Shown here piece by piece: positions 9,691 to 18,734 of a DNA stretch of 64,000 nt (positions within the stretch are counted from its first letter, which is position 1; each line of letters begins with the position of its first letter). Source of the DNA: an uncultured Saprospiraceae bacterium (GTDB taxonomy: Bacteria > Bacteroidota > Bacteroidia > Chitinophagales > Saprospiraceae); NCBI GenBank assembly GCA_937995755.1, contig CALKJD010000092.1, forward strand, positions 1-64,000. The letters are read 5' to 3'. Made by a program: the position numbers and the translations under genes. The notes under the pieces are model-generated. The model saw nothing but the letters and a program-made list of their open reading frames with translations. It was not told the origin of the DNA and searched no databases.

Positions 9691-10443
9691 TTATTTATGC
9701 AAGTACTTAATCTCCCTAAAATTAAACTCTCTAACTTCCCCTTCGACTTTCAATTGTAACTTACCTAGATCCGAGATCCCTAATATCTCACCTTCTCCTT
9801 CCACACCCTTAATCTCATATTTACGAACCTCATTTTTGAGATACAGTAAATTCATGTACTCCTCTTTCAATACTTCAAAGCCTTCTTCCCTCAATCTGTG
9901 ATAAAAATGCTGCAAATGTTGACAAACTCTAGATTTCACATCAGAGACATCGAACATTTTCTCCGCTACTATTTTCATAGAAATTGGATTCGGCAACAAA
10001 GGATCAAATCGATCTTGATTCACATTGAGACCAATGCCAATAATTGCATTTTTAATGCTCTTACCCTGCAGTATATTTTGAATGAGTATGCCACAAACCT
10101 TTCGCTTTCCTATATAAATATCGTTGGGCCATTTGATTTTCGCTTCGATCTCATAACTAGCTAAAGCCGATCTCAGAGCTAATGAGGCAAGTATATTTAG
10201 TGTAAATTGTTGGTATGCCATCAAAAATCTTGGCTGCAGTATGACTGACATTAATAGACTCTCTCCATGCTCTGCACTCCACTTACTGCCAATCTGTCCA
10301 CGTCCTTTGCTCTGATAGTGCGCCCATATGACAGTTCCTTCATTTGGATTACTATTTGATACTAATGAAGTAGCGTAATCATTGGTAGAATCAATGGTAT
10401 CAAAGGTAATGGTGGGGCGACCTATAATAATGGAGCGTTGCAT
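9691..10443 (-). CDS. birA: biotin--[acetyl-CoA-carboxylase] ligase, monofunctional
   Basis: A 250-residue biotin protein ligase, which activates biotin with ATP and attaches it to the carrier Lys of acetyl-CoA carboxylase. The start is the ATG at 10443; the 17 upstream codons lack an ATG and overlap the divergent rsfS promoter. Diagnostic motifs: TIDSTNDYA (~15-23), the biotinoyl-AMP loop GRGQIGSKW, the KWPNDIYIGKRKVCGILI segment and IIGIGLNVNQD. There is no N-terminal helix-turn-helix, so it is not the repressor type. It is divergent from rsfS, with 62 bases between the start codons. Confidence 0.95.
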   Translation of the reverse strand: MQRSIIIGRPTITFDTIDSTNDYATSLVSNSNPNEGTVIWAHYQSKGRGQIGSKWSAEHGESLLMSVILQPRFLMAYQQFTLNILASLALRSALASYEIEAKIKWPNDIYIGKRKVCGILIQNILQGKSIKNAIIGIGLNVNQDRFDPLLPNPISMKIVAEKMFDVSDVKSRVCQHLQHFYHRLREEGFEVLKEEYMNLLYLKNEVRKYEIKGVEGEGEILGISDLGKLQLKVEGEVREFNFREIKYLHK

Positions 10444-10463
10444 CGAAACAATTGTTAACTTTG
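10438..10463 (+). promoter_or_regulatory. putative promoter for rsfS-ftsH
   Basis: TAACTTTG at 10456-10463 fits TAnnTTTG, with TTG at 10438-10440 18 bases upstream. It would give a transcript start about 35-40 bases before the rsfS TTG codon. Confidence 0.5.
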
Positions 10464-10505
10464 ATCCTTTAATAAACGTTATACTGGTCAACAAAAATAA
10501 GATAT

Positions 10506-10892
10506 TTGAAACGATCCGAAATCGCTGAAAAAATTCAGCAACATACAGAAGAACTCAATCCTCTAATTATAGATGCAATACAGGATATCAAGGGTAAAAA
10601 TATAGTATCTCTAGATCTAAGAAATCTTGACGAAGCTCCGGCTGACTTTTTTATTATATGCGAAGGTGACTCTACCACACAGGTAAGTGCGATCGCAGGT
10701 AATATTATCAAGCGAGTAAAAGACGAACTAGGTGTAATCCCTGGACATAGAGAAGGTATGACTAATGCACGATGGGTATTAGTCGATTACTTTAATACTG
10801 TAGTGCATGTATTCTACCCAGAGACGCGTCAATTTTATGACCTCGAAGATCTATGGAGTGACGCAAATATTACAGAATATGCCAATTTATAA
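10506..10892 (+). CDS. rsfS: ribosome silencing factor RsfS
   Basis: A 128-residue RsfS/YbeB family protein, which binds ribosomal protein L14 (uL14) and blocks subunit joining under nutrient limitation. Motifs: DIKGKNIVSLDLRNLDEAPADFFIICEG (~27-54), STTQVSAIAGNI, PGHREGMTNARWVLVDYFNTVVHVF and RQFYDLEDLWSDA, all standard. The start is a TTG (10506). There is no in-frame ATG before the conserved core and the MKRSEIAEKIQQ beginning is of the usual length, so TTG is the best choice. It is followed after 125 bases by ftsH on the same strand. Confidence 0.93.
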   Translation: MKRSEIAEKIQQHTEELNPLIIDAIQDIKGKNIVSLDLRNLDEAPADFFIICEGDSTTQVSAIAGNIIKRVKDELGVIPGHREGMTNARWVLVDYFNTVVHVFYPETRQFYDLEDLWSDANITEYANL

Positions 10893-10947
10893 CCATTAGC
10901 GGACAAAACGATACGACGGCTAATAGTGTTATAACTATAGAAATGTC

Positions 10948-10966
10948 TCTGCTAACAGTGCAGAGC
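10948..10966 (+). other. hairpin in the rsfS-ftsH spacer
   Basis: CTCTGC and GCAGAG are separated by seven bases, giving a 6-bp stem in the 125-base spacer. No T-run follows, so it is not a terminator; it may be an mRNA processing or stability element, or chance. Confidence 0.3.
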
Positions 10967-11017
10967 TAAGGTTCGCGCCAATAAAAGAGGGTGAACTATT
11001 AAATTAAAAAGAAAGAA

Positions 11018-13003
11018 ATGAGTGATAACGAGAATAAAGATCCAAAGAAGACGCCTAACAAGGTGAACTTCAACTCTTATTGGATCTATGGTATCATCAT
11101 TCTAGTCATATTGGGGATCAATATGTCTGTAATGATGAACAACAGTACAAAGGTCATCACATATGATGAGTTCGAAGAAAAAGTAGCCGACAAAAAGGTA
11201 GAAAAGGTTGAGGTAATCAATAAGCAGATTGCCAATGTTTTTCTTACTCCAGAAGCGCTTAAGATTGAAATGCCTGACTACAAAGAAAGTAGCTATGCAG
11301 TCAATCAGCCACAATATCAGTTTGAGATAGGTGATATGGCTTATTTTCTTGAGCGTATGCAAGACTTGAAAAAATCAGGTTACCCAGTACCATACAAGAT
11401 GGAAACTAAGACTAATTGGCTAGCTCCTATTATGAGTTGGTTGCTTCCATTATTCATTTTGGTAGCGATATGGCTATTCATCATGAAAAGAGTAAGTGGT
11501 GGCGGTGGCCCAGGTGGTGGACAGATATTCAATATCGGCAAATCCAAGGCTACTCTATTTGACAATAAAGATTCTAAGGTCAATGTAACATTTGCAGATG
11601 TAGCAGGGCTTAATGAAGCTAAGGAAGAAGTAATGGAAGTAGTTGACTTCCTTAAGAACCCTAAAAAATATACTGCCTTAGGCGGTAAGATTCCAAAAGG
11701 TGTACTACTTGTAGGCCCTCCTGGTACGGGTAAGACATTACTCGCCAAAGCAGTAGCTGGAGAGGCAGAAGTACCATTTTTCTCTATCTCTGGATCTGAC
11801 TTTGTAGAGATGTTTGTCGGAGTAGGTGCCTCTAGAGTAAGGGACCTATTTAAGCAAGCAAGAGAAAAAGCACCATGTATCATCTTCATTGATGAGATAG
11901 ATGCGATCGGTAGAGCAAGAGGTAAAGGTGCTGTACAAGGCGGTAATGATGAGCGTGAAAACACTTTGAACCAACTACTAGTCGAGATGGATGGATTCAA
12001 TACTGATTCGGGTGTAATCCTAATGGCTGCGACCAACCGTCCAGATATACTTGATAGCGCATTGATGCGTCCAGGTAGATTTGACAGACAGATTGGTATT
12101 GACAGACCTGACCTTGTAGGTAGAGAAGCGATATTCAAAGTTCACCTTAAGAATATAAAGACAAAAGAAACTATGTCTGCTTATGAACTTGCTGAGATGA
12201 CACCAGGATTTGCTGGGGCAGAGATCGCAAATGTTTGTAATGAAGCCGCATTAATCGCCGCACGTAGAGGTAAGAGTGAGGTCGACATGGACGACTTCAA
12301 TTATGCTCTAGACAGAGTGATAGGTGGATTAGAAAAGAAAAACAAGCTTATAGCACCGAAAGAAAAGGAAATAATAGCATACCACGAAGCAGGACACGCA
12401 ATCTGTGGATGGTACCTAGAGCATGCTAGCCCTCTAGTAAAGGTCACTATAGTACCAAGAGGTATGGGAACACTCGGATACGCTCAATATTTACCAAAAG
12501 AGGAATACATCACTAGGACAGAAGCATTGCTAGATCGTATGTGTATGACTATGGGAGGTAGAGCTGCAGAAAAAAATATCTTTAATAAGATATCTACAGG
12601 AGCGCAATCAGATCTTGATCAAGTAACCAAGATGGCCTATTCAATGGTAGCTATCTATGGTATGAATGAAAAAGTAGGTAATGTATCATTCTATGGAATG
12701 CAGCAGGACCAATTCAGCAAGCCTTACTCCGATGATACTGCCAAACTGATTGATCAAGAGTGTAGAAAGATGATTGATGAGCAATATGATAGAGCACAAG
12801 CCCTACTCCAGGAGAGAAGCAAAGAGTTACATTTACTCGCAGCTGCACTTCTTGATAAAGAGGTATTGACTAAATCTGATGTAGCTAGATTAATTGGTGA
12901 TTCACCATTTGATGATAAAAACAAACCTCTAGTATCTGGCAAACCGCCAATCATACCGGAGACACCTTCTGTACAATCTCCAAGTCCAAATGACATTGTA
13001 TAA
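11018..13003 (+). CDS. ftsH: ATP-dependent zinc metalloprotease FtsH
   Basis: A 661-residue membrane-anchored AAA+ protease that degrades misfolded and regulatory membrane proteins. TM1 lies at ~22-40, a periplasmic segment at ~41-133, TM2 at ~136-157 and a Gly-rich linker at ~160-168. The AAA domain has Walker A GPPGTGKT (233-240), Walker [12 protein letters not shown] (~288-298) and the second region of homology ([21 protein letters not shown], ~338-358). The zinc protease motif is HEAGH (456-460), with the distal Asp ligand region in [15 protein letters not shown]. Length and order are those of typical FtsH. The C-terminal ~30 residues are a Pro/Ser-rich tail. A terminator follows at 13025-13060. 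Confidence 0.98.
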   Translation: MSDNENKDPKKTPNKVNFNSYWIYGIIILVILGINMSVMMNNSTKVITYDEFEEKVADKKVEKVEVINKQIANVFLTPEALKIEMPDYKESSYAVNQPQYQFEIGDMAYFLERMQDLKKSGYPVPYKMETKTNWLAPIMSWLLPLFILVAIWLFIMKRVSGGGGPGGGQIFNIGKSKATLFDNKDSKVNVTFADVAGLNEAKEEVMEVVDFLKNPKKYTALGGKIPKGVLLVGPPGTGKTLLAKAVAGEAEVPFFSISGSDFVEMFVGVGASRVRDLFKQAREKAPCIIFIDEIDAIGRARGKGAVQGGNDERENTLNQLLVEMDGFNTDSGVILMAATNRPDILDSALMRPGRFDRQIGIDRPDLVGREAIFKVHLKNIKTKETMSAYELAEMTPGFAGAEIANVCNEAALIAARRGKSEVDMDDFNYALDRVIGGLEKKNKLIAPKEKEIIAYHEAGHAICGWYLEHASPLVKVTIVPRGMGTLGYAQYLPKEEYITRTEALLDRMCMTMGGRAAEKNIFNKISTGAQSDLDQVTKMAYSMVAIYGMNEKVGNVSFYGMQQDQFSKPYSDDTAKLIDQECRKMIDEQYDRAQALLQERSKELHLLAAALLDKEVLTKSDVARLIGDSPFDDKNKPLVSGKPPIIPETPSVQSPSPNDIV

Positions 13004-13629
13004 GTAGTATAGAAAATAGCCTAATAAAAAAAGCTCAGTCGTTTGGACTGGGCTTTTTTTGTATTGAGCTGTATGGTATATGAATGCGGTTTTTATATAT
13101 TTTTTCAAATAGAATGATACTCATTGATCAATCCTTAAGTATATGTTTGATGGTGTAGCGAATGGCATAATCACTACTCAAGTCGAGAAAATATGTAAGG
13201 TATAATGAGATAAATTTTCACATCGTTAGCAGCTCTGGTACATCACTCAATTGAATTGAACTCAAAGATGTAAGACATCAGTATACACAGTCGAAAAACA
13301 ACGACTAATGCAACTCCAAGAAAGAATACATAGAAAAAGGTAAGATCTACAGAATAGCCTCTTCATCCTAAAACTCAAAGGCATTGAATCCTACATCCAA
13401 TCCATAGCCTGCACAAAATATGTTAGCAGGAACGGAAGCATTACCCAAAACCATTCTGGAAGAATGATTAAAAACCCAATCGTAAGTAACAATGACACAG
13501 CAAAGTATAGCCAATATTTCTTTTTTGATTTTGTAGTTGATGTCATAATCGTAATAGTTGTAGATGTACTTTGAATTCAGCACGAAATTAATCTTTTTTG
13601 AGATTATCCGCAGCCTATATCTATAAATG
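13004..13629. other. 626-base spacer with one terminator and no convincing gene
   Basis: Apart from the ftsH terminator, I see only a minus-strand open frame (13368-13685) that starts with TTG and overlaps the flippase gene end; its product resembles nothing I know. No tRNA-like cloverleaf was seen. Confidence 0.5.
13025..13060 (+). terminator. intrinsic terminator after ftsH
   Basis: AGCTCAGTC (13032-13040) pairs with GACTGGGCT (13046-13054), with one G-T wobble and a short loop, followed by seven Ts. Because an A-run precedes the stem it could also work on the other strand. Confidence 0.85.
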
Positions 13630-14724
13630 TTATAATTCTCCGTTTCGTTTTCTTCTAACAATATCGCTAAACCATACTGGAACAATGATCACACCTGCTA
13701 TCAAATATGGATAATAAGTGATCAACCTCCATATCAATGCGGCTAAAGAAGAAATTCCTTCTGATATATAATCTGAATAAAAACCACCAAATAAATACTC
13801 TGCAACTCCTGACCCACCAGGCGTAGGAGTAAATGCAGTAACGACATGCATGGACGCACCTCTAGCTAATAAGGTAAGCTGATTCATCATATCTAATCCT
13901 GTATCCGGAACCAATGCTATTATAATAAAACTGATCGCCACAAACCTTGTAACCCAAGCGCCTGTAGTATGTGCCATCGCTTTGATATGATAAGACAATG
14001 GTTTTTTGGCGAGCTCTTCTGCAGTCACGACTACATCTTCAGATGTCTGTTCGATACTATGCTTAAACCTACTAAGCAGTTTTCTCTTGGAGAAGAAAAT
14101 TAATATTTTCTGTATGCTTTTAGGATTGACAAAAAGACCGTAGAAAAATACTAAGCCATAGGCCGTCATAATCCCTAATACCGTCAAGAAAGTATATCCG
14201 AAACCATCCAAATCAGTTATGGACACCATGCCAGGTCTAATGATATTAGCACCTAAGGCTAGATATAATAATGGTAAACCCACAATAAAGAATATTGTAT
14301 CCAACACCATAGAATACAATACTACAGATACAGTCTTTCCTGCTGATAGCTTTTCCTGCGCCAATAAAAATAGAGCTACTCCAGATCCACCTACACTAGT
14401 TGGTGATACTGCAGATGCAAATTCCCAAATGAAAATCAATTCAATTGACTTTTTCCATCCAAATACCTTATCCGACATTAACCTTAGTCTCGCTGCATAG
14501 AACAAATGACGCAATACATACATCATCACCGCCATAAAAAGCCAAAATAGTAAATGTCCATTCCAGTTGATCTTACCAAACTCTTCCATATCGAGTTGGC
14601 TATACATCATATACATGACGATACCAATACCGATTAGGGCAGGAATCAATATCCTACTAAGCTTGATAGAATCCAATACTGAATTCCCTTCTTCTAAGTC
14701 GTTATTTTGCTGTGGATTACTCAC
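13630..14724 (-). CDS. flippase-like / lysylphosphatidylglycerol synthase TM-region family membrane protein
   Basis: A 364-residue polytopic membrane protein with about eight hydrophobic segments. Family signs: the N-terminal region with RHLFYAARLRLMS, the conserved EFASAVSPTSVGGSGVALFLL block (~98-118), and the later TAFTPTPGGSGVAEYLFGGFY block (~300-320), both typical of the UPF0104 / AglD-like flippase domain found in lipid-linked transport and in the MprF membrane part. No C-terminal aminoacyl-transferase domain is present, so it is not a full MprF. The start codon is GTG (14724); no ATG lies nearby upstream. The substrate is unknown. It stands alone between rfbA and ftsH. Confidence 0.85.
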   Translation of the reverse strand: MSNPQQNNDLEEGNSVLDSIKLSRILIPALIGIGIVMYMMYSQLDMEEFGKINWNGHLLFWLFMAVMMYVLRHLFYAARLRLMSDKVFGWKKSIELIFIWEFASAVSPTSVGGSGVALFLLAQEKLSAGKTVSVVLYSMVLDTIFFIVGLPLLYLALGANIIRPGMVSITDLDGFGYTFLTVLGIMTAYGLVFFYGLFVNPKSIQKILIFFSKRKLLSRFKHSIEQTSEDVVVTAEELAKKPLSYHIKAMAHTTGAWVTRFVAISFIIIALVPDTGLDMMNQLTLLARGASMHVVTAFTPTPGGSGVAEYLFGGFYSDYISEGISSLAALIWRLITYYPYLIAGVIIVPVWFSDIVRRKRNGEL

Positions 14725-14837
14725 TTAATTGTACCGTGTCTATAGTTATACCAGAGAAACCGCGAAAGTACTGCATTTGTTATGAAGTCGTGCGGGTTTG
14801 TGACTCAGAATTAAATACTATTTGCAGACATATAGAG

Positions 14838-15698
14838 TTAATCTAACAAAGCCAGTAAGTACTCTCCATAGCCACTCTTGATATACTTGTGACCTAACAC
14901 CTTCAGCTGAGCTTCGTCAATAAAACCCATACGGTAAGCTACCTCTTCGATACAGCCTACTTTAAGACCTTGTCTTTGCTCTATTACTTGGATATATTGT
15001 CCTGCTTGTATAAGTGAATCATGTGTACCTGTATCTAACCAAGCAACGCCTCTAGACAAGACTGCGACCTTGAGTTTGCCTGCCTCTAAGTAATACTTGT
15101 TTACATCCGTAATCTCATATTCACCTCTAGGGCTTGGTTTTAGATTTTTAGCTACTTCCACCACACTGTTGTCATAAAAATATAAACCTGGTACCGCAAA
15201 ATTAGATTTTGGATTCTTAGGCTTCTCTTCTATGGATAGCGCGTTATTGTCTTCATCAAACTCTACTACTCCATATCGTTCAGGATCCGATACTTGGTAA
15301 GCAAATACTACTCCTCCTTCTGGTTTGTTAAACGATTGCATCAAATCCATCATTCCACTCCCATGAAAGATGTTATCTCCTAGTACTAAGGCTACATCGT
15401 CACCATCAATAAATTCCTCTCCCAACACAAATGCCTGAGCTAAACCATTGGGCTCATACTGAGGTATATATGTAAAAGTGCAACCGATCTCACTACCATC
15501 ACCTAATAACTTTTCAAAATTAGGTAAGTCTTGTGGCGTAGATATAATAGCAATTTCGCTTATACCTGCTCCCATAAGTGTACTTAGTGGATAGTATATC
15601 ATTGGCTTATCATATACTGGCATCATCTGCTTACTGCATGCTAATGTCAATGGATACAATCTAGTGCCGAGCCCACCTGCGAGTATGATTCCTTTCAT
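14838..15698 (-). CDS. rfbA: glucose-1-phosphate thymidylyltransferase
   Basis: A 286-residue nucleotidyltransferase that makes dTDP-glucose from dTTP and glucose-1-phosphate, the first step of dTDP-L-rhamnose synthesis. The N-terminus [18 protein letters not shown] has the GxGTRL nucleotide loop, followed by [65 protein letters not shown] and the [14 protein letters not shown]-type region (here [14 protein letters not shown]) complete the set. Length is normal. The rfbB, rfbC and rfbD genes are not adjacent, so here it is a solitary copy. Confidence 0.96.
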   Translation of the reverse strand: MKGIILAGGLGTRLYPLTLACSKQMMPVYDKPMIYYPLSTLMGAGISEIAIISTPQDLPNFEKLLGDGSEIGCTFTYIPQYEPNGLAQAFVLGEEFIDGDDVALVLGDNIFHGSGMMDLMQSFNKPEGGVVFAYQVSDPERYGVVEFDEDNNALSIEEKPKNPKSNFAVPGLYFYDNSVVEVAKNLKPSPRGEYEITDVNKYYLEAGKLKVAVLSRGVAWLDTGTHDSLIQAGQYIQVIEQRQGLKVGCIEEVAYRMGFIDEAQLKVLGHKYIKSGYGEYLLALLD

Positions 15699-15897
15699 AT
15701 TGTTTATATTGATAATACGTATACTGCAAATACTGTACTAGAATATAAAAGCCTAATCGAAGAAGCACCATTGGTAAAGTTTCACATTGTTGTTTGCCTA
15801 ATATTCAATACTTCTTACGTGCACCTTGCCTATCAGAAAAATCACGAATTTCATACGCCTCTGTAACATTAATTCTCTATACATACGTTTCAACAGT

Positions 15898-16731
15898 ATG
15901 AAACGCAGAACATTTGCAAAAGGAATAGCAGCTATCTCAGGTACCGCATTGCTTACAGGATTATATACTTATCAAGTAGAGCCTTTTTGGCTCGAGATCG
16001 TCCATCATAAAATGAAAATCACCAACCTACCTAAAGAATTAGTAGGTAAGACTGTGATGCAAATCAGCGATATACATGTTGGAGATAAATTTGATTACCA
16101 ATATTTGATAGATTCATTTAATCAAGTAGCCCAGCTCAATCCTGACTATGTAGTGTACACTGGCGATTATGTAAGCTGGAATAGCAGCAAGCAACTTTCT
16201 CAACTCAAAGAAGTAATGCAACATACTGTACGTGGAAAACTAGGAACCGCTGGCATCTTAGGCAATCATGATTATGGTCATGCATGGAGCCAAGATTATG
16301 TAGCCGATGATATATCTCAAATTCTGACTGATAGTGGTATTACTGTATTGCGTAACGACCAACAATCTTTTGAAGGGCTTAATATTATAGGACTAGATGA
16401 TTATTGGGGTACTCGATTTACACCTAGTGATGTGATGGGAAGGGTCGACAATACTACTGCTAATTTACTACTTAGTCATAATCCAGATGTAGTAGACCTT
16501 GATGTATGGCAAGGCTATCAAGGATGGATATTGTCTGGCCATACACATGGTGGGCAATGCAAACCACCGTTTCTTACACCACCTTTACTACCTGTCAAAA
16601 ATAAAGACTATTCTGCTGGTGCTTATGATCTTGGTGATGGAAGACATATGTATATCAATCGAGCTCTCGGACATCTGTGGCAGGTGAGATTTAATGTTCG
16701 TCCAGAGATTACGGTATTCGAATTAGTATAA
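15898..16731 (+). CDS. membrane-associated metallophosphoesterase (YaeI/YkuE-like)
   Basis: A 277-residue calcineurin-like phosphoesterase. The ATG at 15898 is preferred: it starts MKRRTFAKG and a hydrophobic segment (a Tat-like or anchor signal), while the 24 codons upstream look non-coding. Metal-binding motifs: SDIHVGD (~56-62), YTGDYV, GNHDYGH and the terminal GHTHGGQ; all five usual blocks are present. Close families act on lipid-linked phosphates such as UDP-diacylglucosamine or have cyclic nucleotide activity, but the substrate here is not decidable. It is divergent from rfbA. Confidence 0.88.
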   Translation: MKRRTFAKGIAAISGTALLTGLYTYQVEPFWLEIVHHKMKITNLPKELVGKTVMQISDIHVGDKFDYQYLIDSFNQVAQLNPDYVVYTGDYVSWNSSKQLSQLKEVMQHTVRGKLGTAGILGNHDYGHAWSQDYVADDISQILTDSGITVLRNDQQSFEGLNIIGLDDYWGTRFTPSDVMGRVDNTTANLLLSHNPDVVDLDVWQGYQGWILSGHTHGGQCKPPFLTPPLLPVKNKDYSAGAYDLGDGRHMYINRALGHLWQVRFNVRPEITVFELV

Positions 16732-16782
16732 AAGGGTAACCTTCAATCTAACTGGAATTGAACGCAACAACATAGTGCTACA

Positions 16783-17130
16783 TTAATCTCTAGGAATATA
16801 TATGAACTGAGCCCCAAGTTCGCTTAAGGCAAAGATACAGAGATACTCTTCTTGACTCTTATAGTTTTCTCGAAACTCATCCACCTTCTCTTCGAACACA
16901 ATCTGCTTGGAGACAAACTCCTCCAATGTAGAAGCATTAATGGACCAAGGGGTCTTATTCGTATCTTTATCTAAAAGTGGTATACCGATATTTACCTCTT
17001 GCTGATGCACGACAAATATGGGATACTTAGATACCTCTTGCACTACTACTGTATCTGCAGCTTGCGACATCAACTTTATATAAGGCTTAAGCTGCTCTTC
17101 TATCCGAAGAAATTTTTCTAACTCTGACAT
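16783..17130 (-). CDS. conserved-looking hypothetical protein downstream of rlmD
   Basis: A 115-residue soluble acidic protein, not recognised. It begins with a helix (MSELEKFLRIEEQLKPYIKLM), then alternates strands and helices (VSKYPIFVVHQQEVNIGIPLL, FALSELGAQFIYIP). It has no signal peptide, no Cys and no membrane segment. It starts 16 bases after the rlmD stop on the same strand, so it is almost surely cotranscribed. Regular residue composition and an ATG start support a real gene. Confidence 0.7.
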   Translation of the reverse strand: MSELEKFLRIEEQLKPYIKLMSQAADTVVVQEVSKYPIFVVHQQEVNIGIPLLDKDTNKTPWSINASTLEEFVSKQIVFEEKVDEFRENYKSQEEYLCIFALSELGAQFIYIPRD

Positions 17131-17146
17131 ACTTTCTATTAATGTT

Positions 17147-18565
17147 CTAAGCCTTCTTTAGTTCTAATAAAGCTACATTTTCTATATGATGGGTATGTGG
17201 AAACATATCCACTGGTTGCATCTTGATCATTTCGTACTTTTCTGATAGCAATGCTATATCTCTTGCCTGTGTGCCTGGATTACAACTGACATATACAATC
17301 CTAGGCGCAGCTAATGTGAGCAATGTATTGATTACATCGCCGTGCATTCCTGCTCTTGGTGGATCCGTAATGACTACGTCTGGACTTCCATGAATATCTC
17401 TAAACTCTTCCGTTAATACATCTTTTACATCGCCGGCATAGAACACAGAATTTTCTATTCCGTTAAGTTCAGCATTAACCCTTGCATCTACAATTGCTGG
17501 CTCTACTTCTTCGATCCCTACAATCTGCTTACAGTCATTAGCCATGTACAATGCTATACTACCTAATCCAGTATAGAGATCATATACATTCATCTCAGAC
17601 TCGAGTTGTGCATAGTCCTTCACTACATCATATAGTACTTTAGCTTGCTTGCTATTAGTCTGAAAGAATGACTTAGGACCAATCTTATACTTACACTCGC
17701 CTAACTGCTCTATAATAAATGGCTCTCCATGATAAAGTATAATATCTTGATCTAGGATAGTATCATTTAACTTCTGATTGATCACATAATGCAATGAAGT
17801 GATCTGCGGAAATGACTCTTTTATGAATGCCATCACACCTTCTACCATTTCCATCTCTGGCTGTCCAAAACTTACTATCACCATCCAATCTCCTAGCGTA
17901 GTATTTCTTACGATCATGTTACGCATCATACCTTTATGCGACCTCGGATCATAATATGTAATCTCATGTTCCATAGTATAATCACGAACCGCGTTTCGCA
18001 TCTTATCCGAAAGCGTATCTTGAAGGTGGCAAGTATGTATGTCTATTATCTTATCCCAAGCGCCAGCTCTATGGAATCCAAATGCTGGATGCTGAGTGAT
18101 CTCTTCTCCTGATGCCGCCTCTGCTTCGGTAATCCATCTTTTATTAGAAAAACTGTACTCCACTTTATTTCGATAATATCTAGTCTCTTCGCATCCTTTG
18201 ATAGGAGATATATCTTCTGTAGGAATCTTGGCAATCTTACGCATAGCATCTACTACAGTAGTATGCTTATGTCTGATCTGCGCCGCATAGTCAAGGTGCT
18301 GCCACTTGCATCCACCACAATCATCGAAGTGTTGACAAAATGGTTCTACTCGATCCTCGGAGTACGATTTAAACTCCTGCACAATCCCTTGGCCAAAAGA
18401 TTTCTTCTTACGCAGTACCAAGACATCTACTACATCACCAGGCACGGCTCCATCTACAAATAGAACTTCTCCTGATGGTGCTCTACCTACAGCTTTGCCT
18501 TTATCAGCAATTCCTGTCATCACTACATCCTCTACTACCTTTTTACGTTTATGTCTTCTGCCCAT
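17147..18565 (-). CDS. rlmD: 23S rRNA (uracil-5-)-methyltransferase RlmD/RumA family
   Basis: A 472-residue SAM-dependent m5U methyltransferase of the RlmD/TrmA superfamily. The ATG at 18565 (MGRRHKRKK) is chosen because a TACTTTTG promoter-like box lies between it and the more upstream possible start. An N-terminal TRAM domain (MTGIADKGKAVGRAPSG...GAVPGDVVDV) is followed by the Fe-S cysteine cluster CQHFDDCGGCKWQH, a central RNA-binding part, the SAM motif YDLYTGLGSIALYMA, the TDPPRAGMH loop and the catalytic Cys in VSCNPGTQARD. Specificity between U747 and U1939 cannot be told from sequence alone. A small unknown gene follows after 16 bases. Confidence 0.94.
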   Translation of the reverse strand: MGRRHKRKKVVEDVVMTGIADKGKAVGRAPSGEVLFVDGAVPGDVVDVLVLRKKKSFGQGIVQEFKSYSEDRVEPFCQHFDDCGGCKWQHLDYAAQIRHKHTTVVDAMRKIAKIPTEDISPIKGCEETRYYRNKVEYSFSNKRWITEAEAASGEEITQHPAFGFHRAGAWDKIIDIHTCHLQDTLSDKMRNAVRDYTMEHEITYYDPRSHKGMMRNMIVRNTTLGDWMVIVSFGQPEMEMVEGVMAFIKESFPQITSLHYVINQKLNDTILDQDIILYHGEPFIIEQLGECKYKIGPKSFFQTNSKQAKVLYDVVKDYAQLESEMNVYDLYTGLGSIALYMANDCKQIVGIEEVEPAIVDARVNAELNGIENSVFYAGDVKDVLTEEFRDIHGSPDVVITDPPRAGMHGDVINTLLTLAAPRIVYVSCNPGTQARDIALLSEKYEMIKMQPVDMFPHTHHIENVALLELKKA

Positions 18566-18584
18566 CTTATTATTTATATTGGTG

Positions 18585-18592
18585 CAAAAGTA
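18585..18592 (-). promoter_or_regulatory. putative -7 element for rlmD
   Basis: On the minus strand TACTTTTG fits TAnnTTTG and lies 20 bases before the chosen ATG. No clear -33 TTG is seen at the ideal distance. Confidence 0.4.
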
Positions 18593-18734
18593 AGGATAGT
18601 AGGTTGAGTTTGTACTTTTCAATCAAGGTAACTTATTCGTAAGTTGATTATCACGCCAGTCCGATGTAAAAAATACTCGATACAAGCGCTTAATGCGAAC
18701 CTCAAAAAAGAACTATACTACTGATGTTAAAGTC

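Noticed and set aside
11380-12138. A 252-residue minus-strand open frame inside ftsH
   Set aside because: It is fully antisense to conserved FtsH motifs, and its composition is that of a mirror frame.
13368-13685. A 105-residue minus-strand frame after the flippase gene
   Set aside because: It starts at TTG inside the flippase gene, its product has no recognisable domain, and its Tyr/Asn/Ile-rich composition resembles AT-rich non-coding DNA. A decayed gene cannot be excluded.
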